From Simplicispira metamorpha (GTDB taxonomy: Bacteria; Pseudomonadota; Gammaproteobacteria; Burkholderiales; Burkholderiaceae_C), in assembly GCF_004341365.1 (NCBI RefSeq), contig NZ_SLXH01000002.1, forward strand, positions 1-64,000: a stretch of DNA of 64,000 bases, given 5' to 3'. A model generated the notes under the pieces. That model ran no database searches. It saw only the letters and a list, made by a program, of their open reading frames with translations, and had not been told where the DNA came from. Below, piece by piece: positions 46,175-54,698 of the stretch. Made by a program: the position numbers and the translations under genes. Within the stretch, counting starts at the first letter, position 1. Each line of letters opens with the position of its first letter.

Positions 46175-46500
46175 GGCGCCGATTGTGGCCCCGGCAGGGC
46201 TGCGCCCCGCCGTTGGCGATGGATGGGCGAATGCTGGCAGGGGCTGTTGATGGGTAAAAATGATAGCTGCCAGCGCTTGCTGCATAAGGGCTGGAGCCAG
46301 ATTTGGCTTCAAACTGGGGCAGATGGCAACGCATGGGTGCTGTGTGCCCGGCCCGTGTTGCGCGGCCCGGCGCCCAACAGCATTTGGTTGCAGTTGTGCG
46401 CTATGGCCCCTTGAAGTGCGTGGGTGTTGCGCTTATCTTGAACAGTGCCCTGCACTGGCGCGGGGCACCTTCTTCACCCCTTTCTGTAAGGAGCATTGTC
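46175..46500. other. divergent intergenic region between ABC permease and hsp20
   Basis: 326 bp without a gene. It contains the repeat copy at 46256-46314 and the leader of hsp20. CTTGAA occurs twice (near 46409 and 46437), like the -35 of heat-shock sigma-32 promoters, but I find no matching CCCCAT-type -10 at the right distance. An AAGGAG ribosome site lies at the end. Confidence 0.6.
46256..46314 (+). repeat. dispersed palindromic element upstream of the ABC permease
   Basis: AAAAATGATAGCTGCCAGCG, then CTTGCTGCATAAGG, then GCTGGAGCCAGATTTGGCTT. A full-length copy 82 bp before the permease start, in the gap shared with hsp20. The permease frame happens to be open through it, but the ATG at 46174 is the likely start. 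Confidence 0.85.
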
Positions 46501-46929
46501 ATGAACGCATTGGTAGGCCGTGGCGGCTTGTTGGATGATTTTTTCAAGGACATGAACCCGGGCTTTTACGTGCGCCCCCTGCACGGCGACCCGCTGCCCA
46601 CGCCGGGGCAGATGAAAGTGGATGTCAAGGAAACCGACACGGCCTACACCGTGCAGGCCGAAGTGCCCGGCGTGCCCAAAGAGGACATCCATGTCTCGGT
46701 CGATGGCAACGTGGTCAGCCTGCGCGCCGAAGTGCGCCAGCAAGACCAGCAGACCGAGGGCGAAAAAGTGCTGCGCTCGGAGCGCTACTTTGGTGCCGTG
46801 GCGCGCAGCTTTCAGTTGCCCGCAGATATCGACGCCGCGCAGTGCAAGGCCAAGTACGACAACGGGGTCCTGACCCTGACCCTGCCCAAAAAGCAGGGCG
46901 GCAGCGCGCAGCGCCTGGCTATTGAGTGA
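46501..46929 (+). CDS. Hsp20 / alpha-crystallin family small heat-shock protein
   Basis: 142 aa from ATG 46501 after TAAGGAGCATTGTC. The N-terminal 35 residues are aromatic/Gly-rich (DDFFKDMNPGFYVRPL). The alpha-crystallin domain spans about 38-142: MKVDVKETDTAYTVQAEVPGVPKEDI, VSLRAEVRQQ, ERYFGAVARSFQLPADID, and the conserved YDNGVLTLTLPKK. It is an ATP-independent holdase in the cytoplasm. It lies on the opposite strand between an ABC permease and its likely ATPase, which is unusual. Confidence 0.93.
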   Translation: MNALVGRGGLLDDFFKDMNPGFYVRPLHGDPLPTPGQMKVDVKETDTAYTVQAEVPGVPKEDIHVSVDGNVVSLRAEVRQQDQQTEGEKVLRSERYFGAVARSFQLPADIDAAQCKAKYDNGVLTLTLPKKQGGSAQRLAIE

Positions 46930-46959
46930 GCAGCGGTGGCGGCGGCGCAGCGCTGCGCA

Positions 46960-47631
46960 TCACGCAATCCCCTGCGCTGTCAGCCGCAGCACCCGATCGG
47001 CGCGTGCTGCGGCAGCGTCCGAGTGCGTGACCAGCACCAGCGCGGCGCCGTGCTCGCGCGTTTGCGCCAGCAGCACATCCATGGTGCGCGCGGCGGTCCC
47101 GGGGTCGAGGTTGCCGGTAGGCTCGTCGGCCAGCAGCAGGCTGGGGCGGTGTACCAGCGCACGGGCGATGGCTACGCGCTGCAACTGTCCGCCGCTGAGC
47201 TGCGCGGGCAGGCGCGCGCCCAGGTCGCTCAGCCCCACGGCGGCCAACATCTGCGCCACGCGCTCGGGGTCGGGGCGCTGCAACAGCACCAGCGGCAGGG
47301 CCACGTTGTGCGCCACGTCCAGGTGCGGCAGCACATGAAACGCCTGGAACACAAAGCCCACATGGGTGCGGCGCCACAGCGCGCGCTGCGTTTCGTCCAA
47401 CAGCCCCAGGTCGGTGCTGCCGTGCAGGATGTGGCCGCTGTCCCAGGTGTCCAGCCCGGCCAGGCAGTTGAGCAGTGTGGATTTGCCCACGCCCGAGTCC
47501 CCCACGATGGCGACAAACTCGCCCGGCTGCACGGCAAAGTCCACTCCGGCAAACACGGGCGTGCTGCCGTAGTGCTTGGTCAGACCCTGCACACGCAGGG
47601 TCTGGGTGGGGCGGTCTGCGGCGTGGTTCAT
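46960..47631 (-). CDS. LolD/MacB-type ABC transporter ATPase (AttE-like)
   Basis: 223 aa from ATG 47631. Walker [10 protein letters not shown] (near 44-52), [23 protein letters not shown] (the MacB/LolD-type Q-loop block), signature [15 protein letters not shown], Walker [13 protein letters not shown] and H-loop VTHSD. It is the likely motor of the large permease at 43400-46174, although hsp20 separates them. The ATG overlaps the miaA stop (ATGA), so it is translated with miaA. Confidence 0.9.
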   Translation of the reverse strand: MNHAADRPTQTLRVQGLTKHYGSTPVFAGVDFAVQPGEFVAIVGDSGVGKSTLLNCLAGLDTWDSGHILHGSTDLGLLDETQRALWRRTHVGFVFQAFHVLPHLDVAHNVALPLVLLQRPDPERVAQMLAAVGLSDLGARLPAQLSGGQLQRVAIARALVHRPSLLLADEPTGNLDPGTAARTMDVLLAQTREHGAALVLVTHSDAAAARADRVLRLTAQGIA

Positions 47632-48620
47632 GGGGTGTTGGCGTCTATGCGTTGCAGCACGGCCTGCACCAGTTGCTGCGTGGCGGTGGGCTGGTCGCAG
47701 GCGATGGCGTTGCGCTCGGGCATGCTGCGCAGCCAGGTGATTTGCCGTTTGGCCAGTTGCCGGGTGGCGGCGATGCCGCGCTCGCGCAGCATGCCCAGGT
47801 TCAGTGGCGTGCCTGCGGGGCGGTTGGCCTGGAAGTCGAGTTCTTCCCACGCCTGGCGGTAGCCCACGCAGCGCATGGAGGGCAGGTCGGGGTGCAGGTC
47901 GCCGCGCGCGCGCAGGGCACGCACTTCGTCGATAAAACCAGCCTCCAGCATGGCGTCAAAGCGCTGGGCAATGCGCTGGTGCAGCCAGGCTCGGTCGGTG
48001 GGTTCTAAAGAAAAAAGCGCTCCAGCACTGATGGGGCGTGCGCTTGCAGCTCCTGTTTTGATAGTGTGAAAACTCGACAGCGGCTGCCCGGAAATCTCCC
48101 AGACTTCCAGGGCGCGCTGTATGCGCTGGCTGTCGGCGGGGGCCAGGCGCGCGGCGGTGGCGGGGTCGATGCGGGCCAGCTCGGCGTGCAGTGCGGGCCA
48201 GCCGTGCTCGTGTGCCCGGGCCTCGATGCGCGCGCGCACGGCAGCGTCGGCGGCGGGCATGGCGTCGATGCCATCGAGCAGCGCCTTGAAGTACAGCATG
48301 GTGCCACCCACCAGCAGCGGCAGTGCGCCGCGCGCGCGGATGTCGGCGATCAACTCCGTGGCGTCTTGCACAAACTCGGCGGCGCTGTAGGCCAGCAGGG
48401 GGTCGCGGATGTCGATGAGGTGGTGCGGGACAAAGGCGCGCTCCTCGGGCGTGGGCTTGGCGGTGCCAATGTCCATGCCGCGATAGACCAGTGCCGAATC
48501 GACGCTGATGATTTCTACCGGCAGGCGCCGCGCCAGCACAGCGGCAATGGCCAGTGCGCCAGCGGTTTTGCCCGAGGCCGTGGGGCCCGCGATGGCGATG
48601 CAGGGCAGGGTGGTGTTCAT
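47628..48620 (-). CDS. miaA: tRNA dimethylallyltransferase (i6A37 synthase)
   Basis: 330 aa from ATG 48620. P-loop GPTASGKT (12-19), then [16 protein letters not shown] and HHLIDIRDP, the dimethylallyl/tRNA site, and [11 protein letters not shown] near the end. It adds an isopentenyl group to A37 of tRNAs reading UNN codons. Residues about 185-206 ([20 protein letters not shown]) are encoded by a dispersed element copy in a surface region that varies in length among MiaA proteins. The start overlaps the MFS gene stop, and the stop overlaps the next ATPase gene. miaA is normally near mutL and hfq; hfq is not in this window. Confidence 0.96.
   Translation of the reverse strand: MNTTLPCIAIAGPTASGKTAGALAIAAVLARRLPVEIISVDSALVYRGMDIGTAKPTPEERAFVPHHLIDIRDPLLAYSAAEFVQDATELIADIRARGALPLLVGGTMLYFKALLDGIDAMPAADAAVRARIEARAHEHGWPALHAELARIDPATAARLAPADSQRIQRALEVWEISGQPLSSFHTIKTGAASARPISAGALFSLEPTDRAWLHQRIAQRFDAMLEAGFIDEVRALRARGDLHPDLPSMRCVGYRQAWEELDFQANRPAGTPLNLGMLRERGIAATRQLAKRQITWLRSMPERNAIACDQPTATQQLVQAVLQRIDANTP
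48004..48069 (-). repeat. dispersed element copy inside miaA (in frame)
   Basis: Coding (minus) strand: CACACTATCAAAACAGGAGC, TGCAAGCGCACGCC, then CAGTGCTGGAGCGCTTTTTT. Core and second half match intergenic copies in order and spacing. It is read in frame G-A-A-S-A-R, and the reading frame is kept on both sides, adding about 20 residues between the LSSF and [10 protein letters not shown] family motifs. Confidence 0.75.
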
Positions 48621-49849
48621 GGTTTGGCAGGGTCTCCGAATTTTTGTACCAGCGTCCAGGCCGCAACGGCTACGCACAGGCTCCAGAACCACACGCCCAG
48701 CGCCAGCGGCAGCACGGTGCCATCCATGCGCTGGCCCAGCCAGTGGCCTATGCCAAAGGCCACCAGCATCATGACAAAACCGTTGAGCGCGGCGGCGGTG
48801 CCCGCCGCGTGTGGAAAAGGCCCGACCGAGCCGCTTTGGCTGCACGGCATATGGATGCCGTGCGCCATTTGAAAAAGCCAAAACGGCAGGGCATAAGCCC
48901 AGCCGTTGTTCACGCCCGCCAGAGCAAACACGCCCATCAGCGTGCCACCGGTAGCGCTGAGTGCCCCGGCCAGCGCCATGCTGCGGCGCACGCCCCAGCG
49001 CGCCAGCAAGCGGCGGCACAGCACCGTGCCGCTGACGTACAGCAGGGCGTTGCACGACAGCAGCAGCCCATACTGCGTGGGGCTCCAGCCCAGTACCTGG
49101 ATAAAGGTGAACGACGAGGCCGCCAGGTAGGTGAACAAGCCCGCGTAGGTGCAGGTGGTGGTGGCAGAAAACGCCAGAAAAGTCGGGTGGCGCAGGATTT
49201 GGCCCCAGGTGCGCAGCAGGTGCGCCGGGTGCAGTGCCTGCGGGTTGGGCCGCGCCAGCGATTCTTCAAAGCGCAGCCACATCATGCACAGCGCTACGGC
49301 ACCAAAGCAGGCCAGGGCCGCCATGGTGGCGCGCCAGCCCAGCGATGCTGCCAGCAGGCCGCCCAGCGGCGGGCTCAGGCAGGCGATGACGCCCAGACCC
49401 GTGAGGGCGCGCGACATGGCCTGCGCGCCTTGCACTGGCGCATACAGGTCGCGCACCACGGCACGCGCACCCATCACGCCAGCGCCCATGGCGGCGCCCT
49501 GCACCGTGCGCCAAAAGACCAGTGCCTCCATGGACTGCGCCAACGCGCAGCCCAGCGCCGCCAGCACATAGGCTGCCAGCCCCAGCAGCAAAATCGGCCT
49601 GCGCCCCCAGCGGTCAGACAGCGGCCCCCACACCAGTTGTGAGCAGCCAAAGGCCAGCAGCAGCGCGGTCAGCGTCAGTTGCGTCTGCGCCATGGGCGCG
49701 TGCAATTGGGCTTGCAGGGCGGGCAGTGCAGGCAGATACAGGTCGGTGGTGATGGGCTGCAGGCCCAGCAGCAAGGCCAGCAGCGCAACGACCAGGGCGG
49801 GCGATATGCCGGCAGGCGGGCGCTGCGCGGAAGAGGAAGGCACGGACAT
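48617..49849 (-). CDS. MFS transporter, Bcr/CflA drug-resistance family
   Basis: 410 aa from ATG 49849, 12 transmembrane helices. [14 protein letters not shown] in TM1 and [20 protein letters not shown] in the TM2-3 loop are typical of the Bcr/CflA (DHA1) family; [20 protein letters not shown] is motif C-like. It would export drugs or sulfonamide-like compounds by proton antiport. Its stop overlaps the miaA ATG by 4 bp, an odd pairing of a transporter and a tRNA-modification gene. Confidence 0.9.
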   Translation of the reverse strand: MSVPSSSAQRPPAGISPALVVALLALLLGLQPITTDLYLPALPALQAQLHAPMAQTQLTLTALLLAFGCSQLVWGPLSDRWGRRPILLLGLAAYVLAALGCALAQSMEALVFWRTVQGAAMGAGVMGARAVVRDLYAPVQGAQAMSRALTGLGVIACLSPPLGGLLAASLGWRATMAALACFGAVALCMMWLRFEESLARPNPQALHPAHLLRTWGQILRHPTFLAFSATTTCTYAGLFTYLAASSFTFIQVLGWSPTQYGLLLSCNALLYVSGTVLCRRLLARWGVRRSMALAGALSATGGTLMGVFALAGVNNGWAYALPFWLFQMAHGIHMPCSQSGSVGPFPHAAGTAAALNGFVMMLVAFGIGHWLGQRMDGTVLPLALGVWFWSLCVAVAAWTLVQKFGDPAKP

Positions 49850-49961
49850 AGGCGCTGGAGCGTAGCAGAACAATTTGGCCGAAAAAGCGGACGCCACCGA
49901 CCCACGGGCCGGTCTGCGGCCCACCCTGCTGCGGCCCCGGCACCCGTGCCGCAGCGCCCAA

Positions 49962-49985
49962 GAAAAAGGGGGCCGAAGCCCCCTT
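49962..49985 (-). terminator. intrinsic terminator of gdhA (TTCG tetraloop)
   Basis: On the minus strand AAGGGGGC pairs with GCCCCCTT around a TTCG tetraloop, followed by TTTCT. It begins 23 bp after the gdhA stop. A strong, classical terminator. Confidence 0.92.
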
Positions 49986-50008
49986 GGTTGCCGCAGTGTG
50001 CCGCAGGG

Positions 50009-51352
50009 TCAGACCACGCCTTGCGCCAGCATGGCGTCGGCCACCTTGACAAAGCCGGCCACGTTGGCGCCGTCGATGTAGCTGACGGTGCCGTCGGCGC
50101 GCTTGCCGTACTTCAGGCAGGCGGCGTGGATGCCTTGCATGATTTGCAGCAAGCGGGCATCGACTTCTTCTGCTGTCCAGGACAGGCGCATGGCGTTCTG
50201 GCTCATTTCCAGGCCGGAAGTGGCCACACCACCGGCATTGCTGGCCTTGCCCGGTGCGTACAGCACGCCAGCGGCTTCAAATGCACGGGCCGCTTCGTTG
50301 GTCGAAGGCATGTTGGCACCTTCGGCCACGCACAGCACGCCGTTGGCGATCAGGGTCTTGGCGTCGGCCTCGTCCAGTTCGTTTTGTGTGGCGCAGGGCA
50401 GGGCCACGTCCACCGGCACATGCCAGGGGCGCACACCGGCTTCAAAACGCACGCCAGTGCGGGCGGCGTAGTCGCTCACGCGGCCATAGTGGTGGTTCTT
50501 CACGTCCATCAGGATGGCGAGTTTTTCGGTGGTGAAGCCGTCTTCGTCAATGATGGTGCCGCTGGAATCGGACACCGTGATCACCTTGGCACCCAGGGCC
50601 ATGGCTTTTTCGACGGCGTACTGGGCCACGTTGCCCGAGCCCGACACCGACACGCGCAGGCCGTCGAACGACTTGCCACGGGTCTTGAGCATTTCGTCGG
50701 CAAAGTACACGGTGCCGTAGCCGGTGGCTTCGGGGCGGATCAACGAGCCGCCAAACGACAGGCCCTTGCCCGTGAACACGCTGGCAGCGTTGTTGGCCAG
50801 CTTTTTGTACATGCCGGCCATGAAGCCCACTTCGCGGCCACCCACGCCGATGTCACCGGCGGGCACGTCGGTATCGGGGCCGACATGGCGGAACAGTTCC
50901 GAGACGAAAGCCTGGCAAAAACGCATCACTTCGCCGGGGCTCTTGCCCTTGGGGTCGAAATCGGAGCCGCCCTTGCCGCCGCCCATGGGCAGCGTGGTCA
51001 GTGCGTTCTTGAAGGTTTGTTCAAAAGCCAAAAACTTCAGCACCGACAGCGTGACCGAGGGGTGAAAGCGGATGCCGCCCTTGTAGGGGCCAATCGCCAT
51101 GCTGTGCTGGATGCGGTAGCCACGGTTGACCTGCACCTGGCCGTGGTCATCCACCCACGAGACGCGGAACATGACGATGCGCTCGGGCTCGACCAGGCGC
51201 TCGAGCAGGCCGTGCTCGGCGTAGCGGGGGTGCTTTTCAATGAACGGCCACAGGCTCTCCATCACTTCGGTGACGGCCTGAAGAAATTCAGGCTGACCGG
51301 GGTTGCGCTGCGCTACCTGCGCCAGGAAGCTGCCTACGGACTCGTACTTCAT
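50009..51352 (-). CDS. gdhA: NADP-specific glutamate dehydrogenase
   Basis: 447 aa, the same length as E. coli GdhA (hexameric NADP type). The substrate-binding region has KGGIRFHPSVTLSVLKFLAFEQ, then the catalytic PMGGGKGGSDFDPKG with the active Lys, GDIGVGGREVGF and the Rossmann dinucleotide loop SGSGNVAQYA. C-terminal EGANMPSTNEA and GKASNAGGVATSGLEM are family signatures. It makes glutamate from 2-oxoglutarate, ammonium and NADPH. It has its own terminator and a 165-bp upstream gap with an inverted repeat. It sits among mutL/miaA-cluster genes where it is not usual. Confidence 0.97.
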   Translation of the reverse strand: MKYESVGSFLAQVAQRNPGQPEFLQAVTEVMESLWPFIEKHPRYAEHGLLERLVEPERIVMFRVSWVDDHGQVQVNRGYRIQHSMAIGPYKGGIRFHPSVTLSVLKFLAFEQTFKNALTTLPMGGGKGGSDFDPKGKSPGEVMRFCQAFVSELFRHVGPDTDVPAGDIGVGGREVGFMAGMYKKLANNAASVFTGKGLSFGGSLIRPEATGYGTVYFADEMLKTRGKSFDGLRVSVSGSGNVAQYAVEKAMALGAKVITVSDSSGTIIDEDGFTTEKLAILMDVKNHHYGRVSDYAARTGVRFEAGVRPWHVPVDVALPCATQNELDEADAKTLIANGVLCVAEGANMPSTNEAARAFEAAGVLYAPGKASNAGGVATSGLEMSQNAMRLSWTAEEVDARLLQIMQGIHAACLKYGKRADGTVSYIDGANVAGFVKVADAMLAQGVV

Positions 51353-51433
51353 ATCAAAGGGCCTTTTTTGGGTGAAAAACGCGGGCGATGTGGCACCGCA
51401 GCGCGAGATTATGCCAAAAGCACATGAGTGAAT

Positions 51434-51510
51434 GCACCAAATCTATGCATTCAAGGCTAATGTGGTGCGGTCAATGCACGAAAAAGGGCGTGATTGCCTT
51501 GATTTGGTGC
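51434..51510. promoter_or_regulatory. inverted repeat upstream of gdhA, possible regulator site
   Basis: GCACCAAAT (51434-51442) is repeated perfectly in inverse as ATTTGGTGC (51502-51510), and two more GGTGC/TGCAC half-sites lie between (51464-51468 and 51475-51479). The spacing does not fit a canonical NtrC site (TGCAC-N5-GTGCA-like), so another nitrogen or glutamate regulator is possible. It is 82-158 bp upstream of the gdhA ATG. Confidence 0.45.
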
Positions 51511-51517
51511 GTTGCTG

Positions 51518-52255
51518 TCAATGAAAGCTGCGTTTGAGGCCCACGCTGAGCAAAGTGGTGCCTTGCTTGCGCCCCACGGTGCCGTCGAGTTGCCAGTCGG
51601 CGCTGAAAGCCCAGCGCAGCCCGGTCTGGAAGGTGGGCGCGCCATGGCGGCGGCCAAAGGCCTCAATGTGGGCGGTGATGTCGCCCGAGGGGTGCGGGTA
51701 GGCGCGCTCGTAGGCCAGGCCCCAGGTGGGCAGCCACTGGGCCTGGGGTTCGCGTTGCGCGCCGAGGTTGGCGTGTACGGCGCCCCAGTCGCCAGTGCAG
51801 GTGCCCAGCAGCGCCACAGACACCGTGTTGCCCGATTGCTGGCGGGTGTGCTGCACCCCCGCGCTGCTGGCGGCATTGCAGCCTTGCTCCGCAGGGGCTG
51901 TCCACAGCCATTTGGCCTGCACACCTTGCAGCGTGGCGTGGCCTTGCAGGTCGCGCGCCAGCAGGGCGCCCAGCTCCAGCCCTTCGATGGGTGCATAGGC
52001 CGGGGCAGCGAGCACGGTTCCGCGCTCGCCCCGGGGGCCTTCCCACCACATTTCGAGGTGGCCGTGGCCTGCGTCGTTGACCCCCGCGTCATCCACCCCC
52101 AGCGGGCGACCGGCATGGGCATGGCCGAGCGCGCCCAGCAGCAAGACCACGGCGCCAGCGCAGTGGCACAGGGACGTGCCCGATGGCAGGCTGGTCACCA
52201 AAGCGCTGTACAGACGGCGTGACAACAAAGGGGTGCAGGGGGGTGTGGCAGACAT
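51518..52255 (-). CDS. exported protein of unknown function, possibly an outer-membrane beta-barrel
   Basis: 245 aa from ATG 52255, which has an AAGGAG ribosome site. A signal peptide is likely at about 18-48 (CAGAVVLLLGALGHAHA-G). The mature part begins RPLGVDDAGVNDAGHGHLEMWWEG, then alternating polar/hydrophobic strands (LELGALLARDL, TGLRWAFSADWQLDG, TTLLSVGLKRSFH), suggesting a small beta-barrel. Two Cys (EQGCNAAS, GTCTGDW) may form a disulfide. I do not recognise a named family. It lies between gdhA and mutL, all on the minus strand, but there is no overlap. Confidence 0.7.
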   Translation of the reverse strand: MSATPPCTPLLSRRLYSALVTSLPSGTSLCHCAGAVVLLLGALGHAHAGRPLGVDDAGVNDAGHGHLEMWWEGPRGERGTVLAAPAYAPIEGLELGALLARDLQGHATLQGVQAKWLWTAPAEQGCNAASSAGVQHTRQQSGNTVSVALLGTCTGDWGAVHANLGAQREPQAQWLPTWGLAYERAYPHPSGDITAHIEAFGRRHGAPTFQTGLRWAFSADWQLDGTVGRKQGTTLLSVGLKRSFH

Positions 52256-52368
52256 CAAAAGCTCCTTGGTGGATGGTGAGTGGTGGTGGGTGAAAGCAAG
52301 AATGGGGCGCAGCGTTGCCCCGCTGCGGCGGCTGCGCAGGCACGGGCGCGTATCGGGGGCGGGGGGCT

Positions 52369-54615
52369 TCAGCGGCCGCGCAGAAACAGCGCGTCCAGCT
52401 CGCGCATGGACAGTTGCCGCCAGGTGGGCCGACCGTGGTTGCACTGGTCGGAGCGCTCGGTCACTTCCATCTGGCGCAGCAGGGCGTTCATTTCGTCCAG
52501 CGTCAGGCGCCGGTGGGCGCGCACGGCGCCGTGGCAGGCCATGGTGGCCAGGATGTCGCTCTGCGCGCGCTGCACTACGGTGCTGGCGTCGTGCGCGGCC
52601 AGGTCGGCCAGCACGCTGCGCGCCAGCTCTACCGCATCGCCTTGCGCCAGTGTGCTGGGCACGGCGCGCACGGCCAGGGTTTTGGGCGAGAACGGCGTCA
52701 CTTCCAGGCCCAGTGTGGCCAGGGTGTCAGCGTGGGCTTCGGCGCAAGCCACTTCATGGGCGGTGGCGGCAAAGGTGGCCGGAATCAGCAGCGGCTGGCT
52801 GGGGATGCGCGCCGCTGTGGCGGCCTGCGCTTTCAGGCGCTCATAGACGATGCGCTCGTGGGCAGCGTGCATATCGACCAGCACCAATCCCTGGGCGTTT
52901 TCGGCCAGGATGTACACGCCGTGCAGTTGGGCCAGCGCGCGGCCCAGGGGCCAGGCGGGGGCGCTGGCGTAGGGGTCGCTGTCGTTCGGGTTCTGGATGG
53001 GCGTTGGGTGCTGTGCGCTGGCTGGTGCGTCTGCACGGGCCGCCGGTGCCTCAGTGCTCGCGCTGGTGACGGGCAGGCTGTGGCGCCCCGTCTGGTCTGG
53101 CGCGAAGTGTTGCGCTGCCGGGTGCCCTGCCACCTCGTGGGGCGTTGTGCTGGCAGCCAGGCCATGCCAGGGGTTTGCCTGTGCGCCGCTGTCTGCGGGT
53201 GTTTTGCCCCACAGCGCCCCCAGGTCGGTCACGCGGTGGCCCACGCGATCATCAAAATGTATAGCTGCTTGCGCTTGCTGCGCGGGCGTTGGAGGCCAGT
53301 TTGGCTTGAGATTTGATGCTGTGCCGGGCCAGGCTGCCGTGCGGGGGCTTGCGTCCGCAGCGGTGGCAGGGGGGCTGCCCGGCGCACCCGCAGCATCTGC
53401 GCTTTCTGCCGCCGCTGCCAGTGCCGCTGCGCGCGGCACGGCCAGGGCGTTTTCTACGGCGTGGCGCACGGCCTGGTGGACTTCGCGGCTGTCTCTGAAG
53501 CGCACCTCGATCTTGGTCGGGTGGACGTTCACGTCCACCCGCGCCGGGTCGATCTCGATATAGAGCGCATACACGGGCTGGCGTTGGCCGTGCAGCACGT
53601 CTTCGTAGGCGCTGCGCGCGGCATGTTGCACGACTTTGTCGCGCACAAAGCGGCCATTGACGTAGCAGTATTGCTGGTCGGCGCGCGCGCGGGCGGCGTC
53701 GGGCAGCCCGGCGCGGCCCGTGACGGTGACGCGCCCTTCGCGGTGGTGCAGGGGCACCGATTGCGCGACGAACGCCTCGCCCAGCACATCGGCCAGGCGC
53801 CGGGCCAGCGTGGCCTGGGCGTCGGTGCTGGGTGCTGCCTGGCTGGCCGCTGGCGCGTCGCCCTCCGGGGGTATGGGGCTGGCGGACTGTGCAGGCGGCT
53901 GGCCGGGCACGAAGGTGGCGCGCCACTGCTCCACCAGCTTGCCCTCGTGCCAGATGGCAAAGCCCACGTCGGGCCGCGCCAGTGCGTGGCGGCGCACGGC
54001 CTCGACGCAGTGGGCCAGTTCGGTGGCGTCGGTTTTCAAAAACTTGCGCCGCGCCGGGGTGCTGAAAAACAGCTCTTTCACTTCCACCGTGGTGCCGGTG
54101 GCGCGGGCCACGGGGCGCAGTTCGCCGCTGCGCGCGTCCAGCAAGAAAGCGCTGTCTTGCCCGTGCGGGCGCGAGAGCAAGGCGGTTTCTGACACCGAGC
54201 AGATGGCGGCCAGCGCCTCGCCCCGAAAACCCATGGTGACCACGGTTTCCAGCTCGTGCAGGTCGGTGATTTTGCTGGTGGCGTGGCGGCGCAGGGCAAT
54301 GGGCAGCTCGTCGCGGGCAATGCCGCTGCCGTCGTCCTCGACGGCAATCAGCCGCACGCCGCCAGCCAGCAGCCGCACGGTGATCTGGCTGGCGCCCGCG
54401 TCCAGGGCGTTGTCCACCAGCTCGCGCACCACCGAGGCGGGGCGCTCCACCACTTCGCCAGCGGCAATCTGGCTGATGAGTTCGTCGGGCAGGTCGCGGA
54501 TGGGGCGGCGGGCTGGAGCGGCGGGCGCCGCCGTGGCAGTGGCCGGTGCAGGGGAGGAAGAGGTGGCGCTGGAGGGGGTGGCGCTGGCGCGGGCGCTGGG
54601 GTCAAGGGCATTCAC
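52369..54615 (-). CDS. mutL: DNA mismatch repair protein MutL, endonuclease type
   Basis: 748 aa from GTG 54615; ATG 54663 is an alternative that adds 16 Pro-rich residues. The GHKL ATPase has IRDLPDELISQIAAGEVVERP, DNALDAGA, DDGSGI and GFRGEALAAI. A long Ala/Pro-rich linker (about 410-550) leads to the C-terminal domain, with the endonuclease motif DMHAAHERIVYE near 578 (DQHA-x2-E-x4-E with Met for Gln, as in Neisseria), CNHGRPTW near 725 and terminal FLR. It nicks the error strand in species without MutH. About 20 linker residues are encoded by a dispersed element copy. Confidence 0.94.
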   Translation of the reverse strand: MNALDPSARASATPSSATSSSPAPATATAAPAAPARRPIRDLPDELISQIAAGEVVERPASVVRELVDNALDAGASQITVRLLAGGVRLIAVEDDGSGIARDELPIALRRHATSKITDLHELETVVTMGFRGEALAAICSVSETALLSRPHGQDSAFLLDARSGELRPVARATGTTVEVKELFFSTPARRKFLKTDATELAHCVEAVRRHALARPDVGFAIWHEGKLVEQWRATFVPGQPPAQSASPIPPEGDAPAASQAAPSTDAQATLARRLADVLGEAFVAQSVPLHHREGRVTVTGRAGLPDAARARADQQYCYVNGRFVRDKVVQHAARSAYEDVLHGQRQPVYALYIEIDPARVDVNVHPTKIEVRFRDSREVHQAVRHAVENALAVPRAAALAAAAESADAAGAPGSPPATAADASPRTAAWPGTASNLKPNWPPTPAQQAQAAIHFDDRVGHRVTDLGALWGKTPADSGAQANPWHGLAASTTPHEVAGHPAAQHFAPDQTGRHSLPVTSASTEAPAARADAPASAQHPTPIQNPNDSDPYASAPAWPLGRALAQLHGVYILAENAQGLVLVDMHAAHERIVYERLKAQAATAARIPSQPLLIPATFAATAHEVACAEAHADTLATLGLEVTPFSPKTLAVRAVPSTLAQGDAVELARSVLADLAAHDASTVVQRAQSDILATMACHGAVRAHRRLTLDEMNALLRQMEVTERSDQCNHGRPTWRQLSMRELDALFLRGR
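53253..53312 (+). repeat. dispersed element copy inside mutL (in frame)
   Basis: Plus strand: AAAATGTATAGCTGCTTGCG, CTTGCTGCGCGGGC, then GTTGGAGGCCAGTTTGGCTT. This is nearly identical in layout to the intergenic copy at 46256-46314. mutL reads the opposite strand in frame Q-A-Q-A-A-I-H-F, adding about 20 residues to the disordered linker without a stop or shift. Confidence 0.88.
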
Positions 54616-54698
54616 CGGCACGATTTTACGCAGCGGGGGTGGTGGGGATAATGCCCCTCTCATTTTTGCCAACGCGCACACGACCGTTGCCCGCACCC

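Noticed and set aside
46175-46312. N-terminal extension of the large ABC permease by 46 residues
   Set aside because: The open frame runs through an intergenic repeat copy and has no signal or family similarity; the ATG at 46174 starts the normal amphipathic helix.
46403-46470. Sigma-32 promoter before hsp20
   Set aside because: Two CTTGAA boxes are present but no CCCCAT-like -10 at 13-15 bp; not reported as a promoter.
51434-51510. NtrC binding site upstream of gdhA
   Set aside because: Half-sites resemble TGCAC/GGTGC but spacing does not match the NtrC enhancer pattern, and no sigma-54 -24/-12 box faces gdhA. Kept only as an unnamed inverted repeat.
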